From contig JACKPU010000003.1 of the NCBI GenBank assembly GCA_024233285.1, forward strand, positions 62,001 through 126,000: 64,000 nt of DNA, read 5' to 3'. Shown piece by piece: positions 62,417 to 64,000 of the stretch. This DNA is from Opitutaceae bacterium (GTDB lineage: Bacteria > Verrucomicrobiota > Verrucomicrobiia > Opitutales > Opitutaceae). The notes beneath the pieces are model-generated. The model was not told where the DNA came from. It ran no database searches and worked only from the letters and a program-made list of their open reading frames with translations. A program made the translations under genes and the position numbers. Numbering within the stretch: the stretch's first letter is position 1; each line of letters starts with the position of its first letter.

Positions 62417-63004
62417 TCAGCGTTGGGCTTGGCGGTGGATTTCGATGGTGTCGGCCTTCGGGTCCTGGGCATCGAGATGCACGGTGACTTTTTCGTCAGC
62501 GGCAGGATCAAGCGTCAGTCCGGTGTAATCGGCGGCCACCGGGAGCATGCGGCCCGTGCGATCCACCAGCACCGCGAGTTCCACTTTTTGAGGGCGGCCG
62601 TGGTCGAACAGTTCATCGAGTGCGGCTTTGACGGTGCGGCCGGAAAAGAGCACGTCATCCACCAAAATCACGGTCGCGCCGTGCACGTCGGCCGGAATCG
62701 CCGTCGGCACAAACTCCTTGGGGATGGGATTGCGACCGATGTCGTCGCGGTGAAACGAGATGTCGAGCGTTCCGACCCGGGCGGATTTCACCTTTTGGGC
62801 GATGCGTTGGGCCAGCACGATGCCGCCGTTGGCAATGCCGAGCAGGATCAGGTTGGGCGTGGCCCGGTGGCGTTCGGAAATGGCCTCGGTCAGCCGTGCG
62901 ATGGCGGCTTGAATGGTGTCGGTTCCGAGGGTTTGGAGTTTGGCCACGACCACAGGTTTTGGGGCCACGACCGAAGCCGGTAAAGCGGAAATCCGGCCGG
63001 GCAT
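62417..63004 (-). CDS. pyrR: Pyrimidine operon regulator / uracil phosphoribosyltransferase
   Basis: RNA-binding attenuation regulator of the PRTase fold that senses UMP; it can also make UMP from uracil. The 195-residue product has NLILLGIANGGIVLAQRIAQ, LDISFHRDDIG, the PRPP loop GATVILVDDVLFSGRTVKAA and KVELAVLVDRTGRMLPVAAD, all PyrR features. Start choice is open: the ATG at 63004 is 2 bases beyond the T-run of a terminator hairpin, and GTG codons at 62968, 62953 and 62947 would leave room for a ribosome site. An ATG at 63115 would put the hairpin inside the gene. It leads the pyr run. Confidence 0.93.
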   Translation of the reverse strand: MPGRISALPASVVAPKPVVVAKLQTLGTDTIQAAIARLTEAISERHRATPNLILLGIANGGIVLAQRIAQKVKSARVGTLDISFHRDDIGRNPIPKEFVPTAIPADVHGATVILVDDVLFSGRTVKAALDELFDHGRPQKVELAVLVDRTGRMLPVAADYTGLTLDPAADEKVTVHLDAQDPKADTIEIHRQAQR

Positions 63005-63116
63005 GGAAAAAGCCGCCGGTGTCCACACACCGGCGGCCAGTTCACCTGCGAACCCGCGGTTATAGGCTGACCGTTTGGTCGGGTCACGCGCAGCCAGTTT
63101 AAGCGAAATACCCACA
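63005..63116 (-). promoter_or_regulatory. pyrR leader attenuator (terminator plus possible anti-terminator)
   Basis: On the minus strand GCCGCCGGTG-TGTGGA-CACCGGCGGC followed by TTTTT is a perfect 10-bp intrinsic terminator (63007-63037) just ahead of pyrR. Upstream CGGTCAG (63068-63074) can pair with CTGGCCG (63036-63042), whose last bases belong to the terminator's 5' arm, so the two folds exclude each other. This is the layout of PyrR-controlled attenuation. I do not see the exact Bacillus PyrR binding-loop consensus. Confidence 0.7.
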
Positions 63117-63124
63117 ATCCGCCA

Positions 63125-63140
63125 TACGCATGCATGCGTA
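63125..63140 (-). promoter_or_regulatory. NarL-type 7-2-7 palindrome, site 3
   Basis: TACGCAT-GC-ATGCGTA is a perfect 16-base palindrome with the same arms as sites 1 and 2, and ATG follows on the gene side in all three. It lies just upstream of the pyrR leader, probably in or near the promoter, in the short gap after the helicase stop. Confidence 0.6.
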
Positions 63141-63150
63141 GAGCGGAAAC

Positions 63151-64000
63151 TTATGACCTTAGCCAGTCGGCCAGTTCGGCGTCAGTAGCGATATTGCGGC
63201 CGAACTGATAGTCGCGGGCGAGGAGGTTGGCGTAGCGGGCCTCGGCGAAGCGTTTGCAATGCAGCAGGACCTTGGCGCGCTGGCCGGGGGCGCGCACCAG
63301 CCGGCCGAGGGCTTGGTTGACCTTTTGCAGTCCGGGAATCTGGTAAACGCGCCGGAAGGCGTGCTCGCGCCCCAGCGGTTCGAGTTCGGCCTGGCGGGCG
63401 CGTTGCACGGCATTGACTTCGGGCAGGGCCGGCGCGACGACCATGGCGTGGCTGAGCCGTCCACCGAGCAGGTCGATGCTTTCGGCGAAGCTGCTGCCGA
63501 GCACGAGAAACAGCGCGTCGGTGAACGCGATCGACTCCTCCACCCACGCCGTTTGGGCGGCCAGATCGGGCAGACGGGGCTGCAGGGAAATGCGCAGCGG
63601 ATGCCCGTCGTTCTCGAGCTGTTTGCGGACGGCCTCCGCGTAGGCATAGCTGGGGAAAAACACCGCGATGGCGCCCGTCGACGCCTCATGCAGGGCCGCG
63701 ATGGTGGCGGCTGTCGTGGGGAAGTGACGTGAGCGGTGTTGAAACGTGGTGTCCACCCGGCAATCCACGGCGATATCGTAGGCGCCTTCGCGCCACGGCG
63801 TGGCGGCGGACAGCGTTACCATTTGCGATTGAGGAAACCGGAGACCGGAAAGGTCGGATTGTGGCTTGGTGGCGGCATCGCGTGTGTCTCCGGTATCAGG
63901 TTTCGCCAATCCGAAATCCGCCATCCCGATGGTCTCAAGGTATTCTGCGGTGGGTGTGAGCGTGGCGGAGGCGAGGACGACCCCGCCGAACGAGCGCAGG
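63151..64000 (-). CDS. DinG/XPD-type helicase, C-terminal part (start beyond window)
   Basis: The frame runs to the window edge, so 283 codons of the 3' part are seen. Near the edge is FGGVVLASATLTPTAEYLE (the SATL motif), later GSSFAESIDLLGGRLSHAMV (motif V of the DinG/XPD family, usually S-F-W-E-G-x-D) and KVNQALGRLVRAPGQRAKVL with Q-x2-G-R-x2-R (motif VI), then HCKRF. This is the Helicase_C_2 domain of superfamily 2 DNA helicases acting 5'-3' on DNA. The Fe-S and Walker regions lie outside the window. It is upstream of pyrR on the same strand. Confidence 0.88.
   Translation of the reverse strand, partial: LRSFGGVVLASATLTPTAEYLETIGMADFGLAKPDTGDTRDAATKPQSDLSGLRFPQSQMVTLSAATPWREGAYDIAVDCRVDTTFQHRSRHFPTTAATIAALHEASTGAIAVFFPSYAYAEAVRKQLENDGHPLRISLQPRLPDLAAQTAWVEESIAFTDALFLVLGSSFAESIDLLGGRLSHAMVVAPALPEVNAVQRARQAELEPLGREHAFRRVYQIPGLQKVNQALGRLVRAPGQRAKVLLHCKRFAEARYANLLARDYQFGRNIATDAELADWLRS

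Overview
The window reads as a GC-rich, gene-dense stretch of a Gram-negative chromosome. LpxA, a TonB-dependent receptor, a lipoprotein of the polysaccharide-export type and several exported enzymes point to an outer membrane. Two PEP-CTERM proteins, a TIGR03790-type protein, a DUF5069 protein and the mix of lineage-restricted unknowns suggest a member of the Verrucomicrobiota, most likely family Opitutaceae. That placement is inference from gene content; no rRNA lies in the window.

Layout. 1-1473: 5' part of a siderophore receptor (-) behind two Fur-type palindromes. 1.6-8.3 kb: a plus-strand run aroB, nuclease-like unknown, lpxA, pdxA, an A-type Fe-S carrier, infC, a cell-wall amidase and an S1/P1 nuclease. 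8.3-8.8 kb: crcB (-) with a fluoride riboswitch. 8.9-10.5 kb: TIGR03790 protein. 10.5-17.6 kb: a minus-strand run of Fur-family regulator, sufC, sufB, sufD, sufT, a TPR membrane protein and clpP, with two operator-like palindromes in front. 17.6-19.9 kb: VanY-like peptidase, aldo/keto reductase, creatininase-like hydrolase. 20.0-25.8 kb: DUF5069, trxB, bioC, bioH-like, DUF1919, UvrD helicase. 26.0-29.4 kb: PEP-CTERM protein, proB, frr, pyrH. 29.5-34.8 kb: FAD oxidoreductase, a tRNA-Gln with an att-like scar and nuclease remnant, SIS protein, membrane protein, Dabb protein. 34.8-40.7 kb: M28 peptidase, hflX, Sel1/WG/TPR protein, second PEP-CTERM protein. 40.8-44.9 kb: acetylxylan-esterase-like enzyme, a decayed two-component pair, and a broken copy of the esterase tail. 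45.0-50.2 kb: TPR protein, thrS, cysS, hemB. 50.2-57.9 kb: export lipoprotein, acidic protein, pyrD, tRNA-Leu, glycosyltransferase, desaturase, 587-residue unknown, thioesterase. 57.9-64.0 kb: minus-strand run pyrR-pyrB-pyrC-CPBP protease-thiL-tsaE behind an attenuator, then the 3' part of a DinG-like helicase.

Most genes are housekeeping: Fe-S assembly with iron control, pyrimidine synthesis (pyrR, pyrB, pyrC, pyrD, pyrH), translation (infC, frr, thrS, cysS, tsaE, hflX), cofactors (pdxA, thiL, bioC/bioH, hemB) and envelope. I found no CRISPR array, intact prophage, toxin-antitoxin pair or recognisable defence system. The most interesting signals are regulatory or scar-like: a NarL-type 7-2-7 palindrome before both PEP-CTERM genes and once more before the pyr leader; two distinct Fur-family operator types; a pyrR leader attenuator; a two-component pair joined tail to tail by an apparent deletion; and an att-like duplication of the tRNA-Gln 3' end next to a beheaded nuclease gene.
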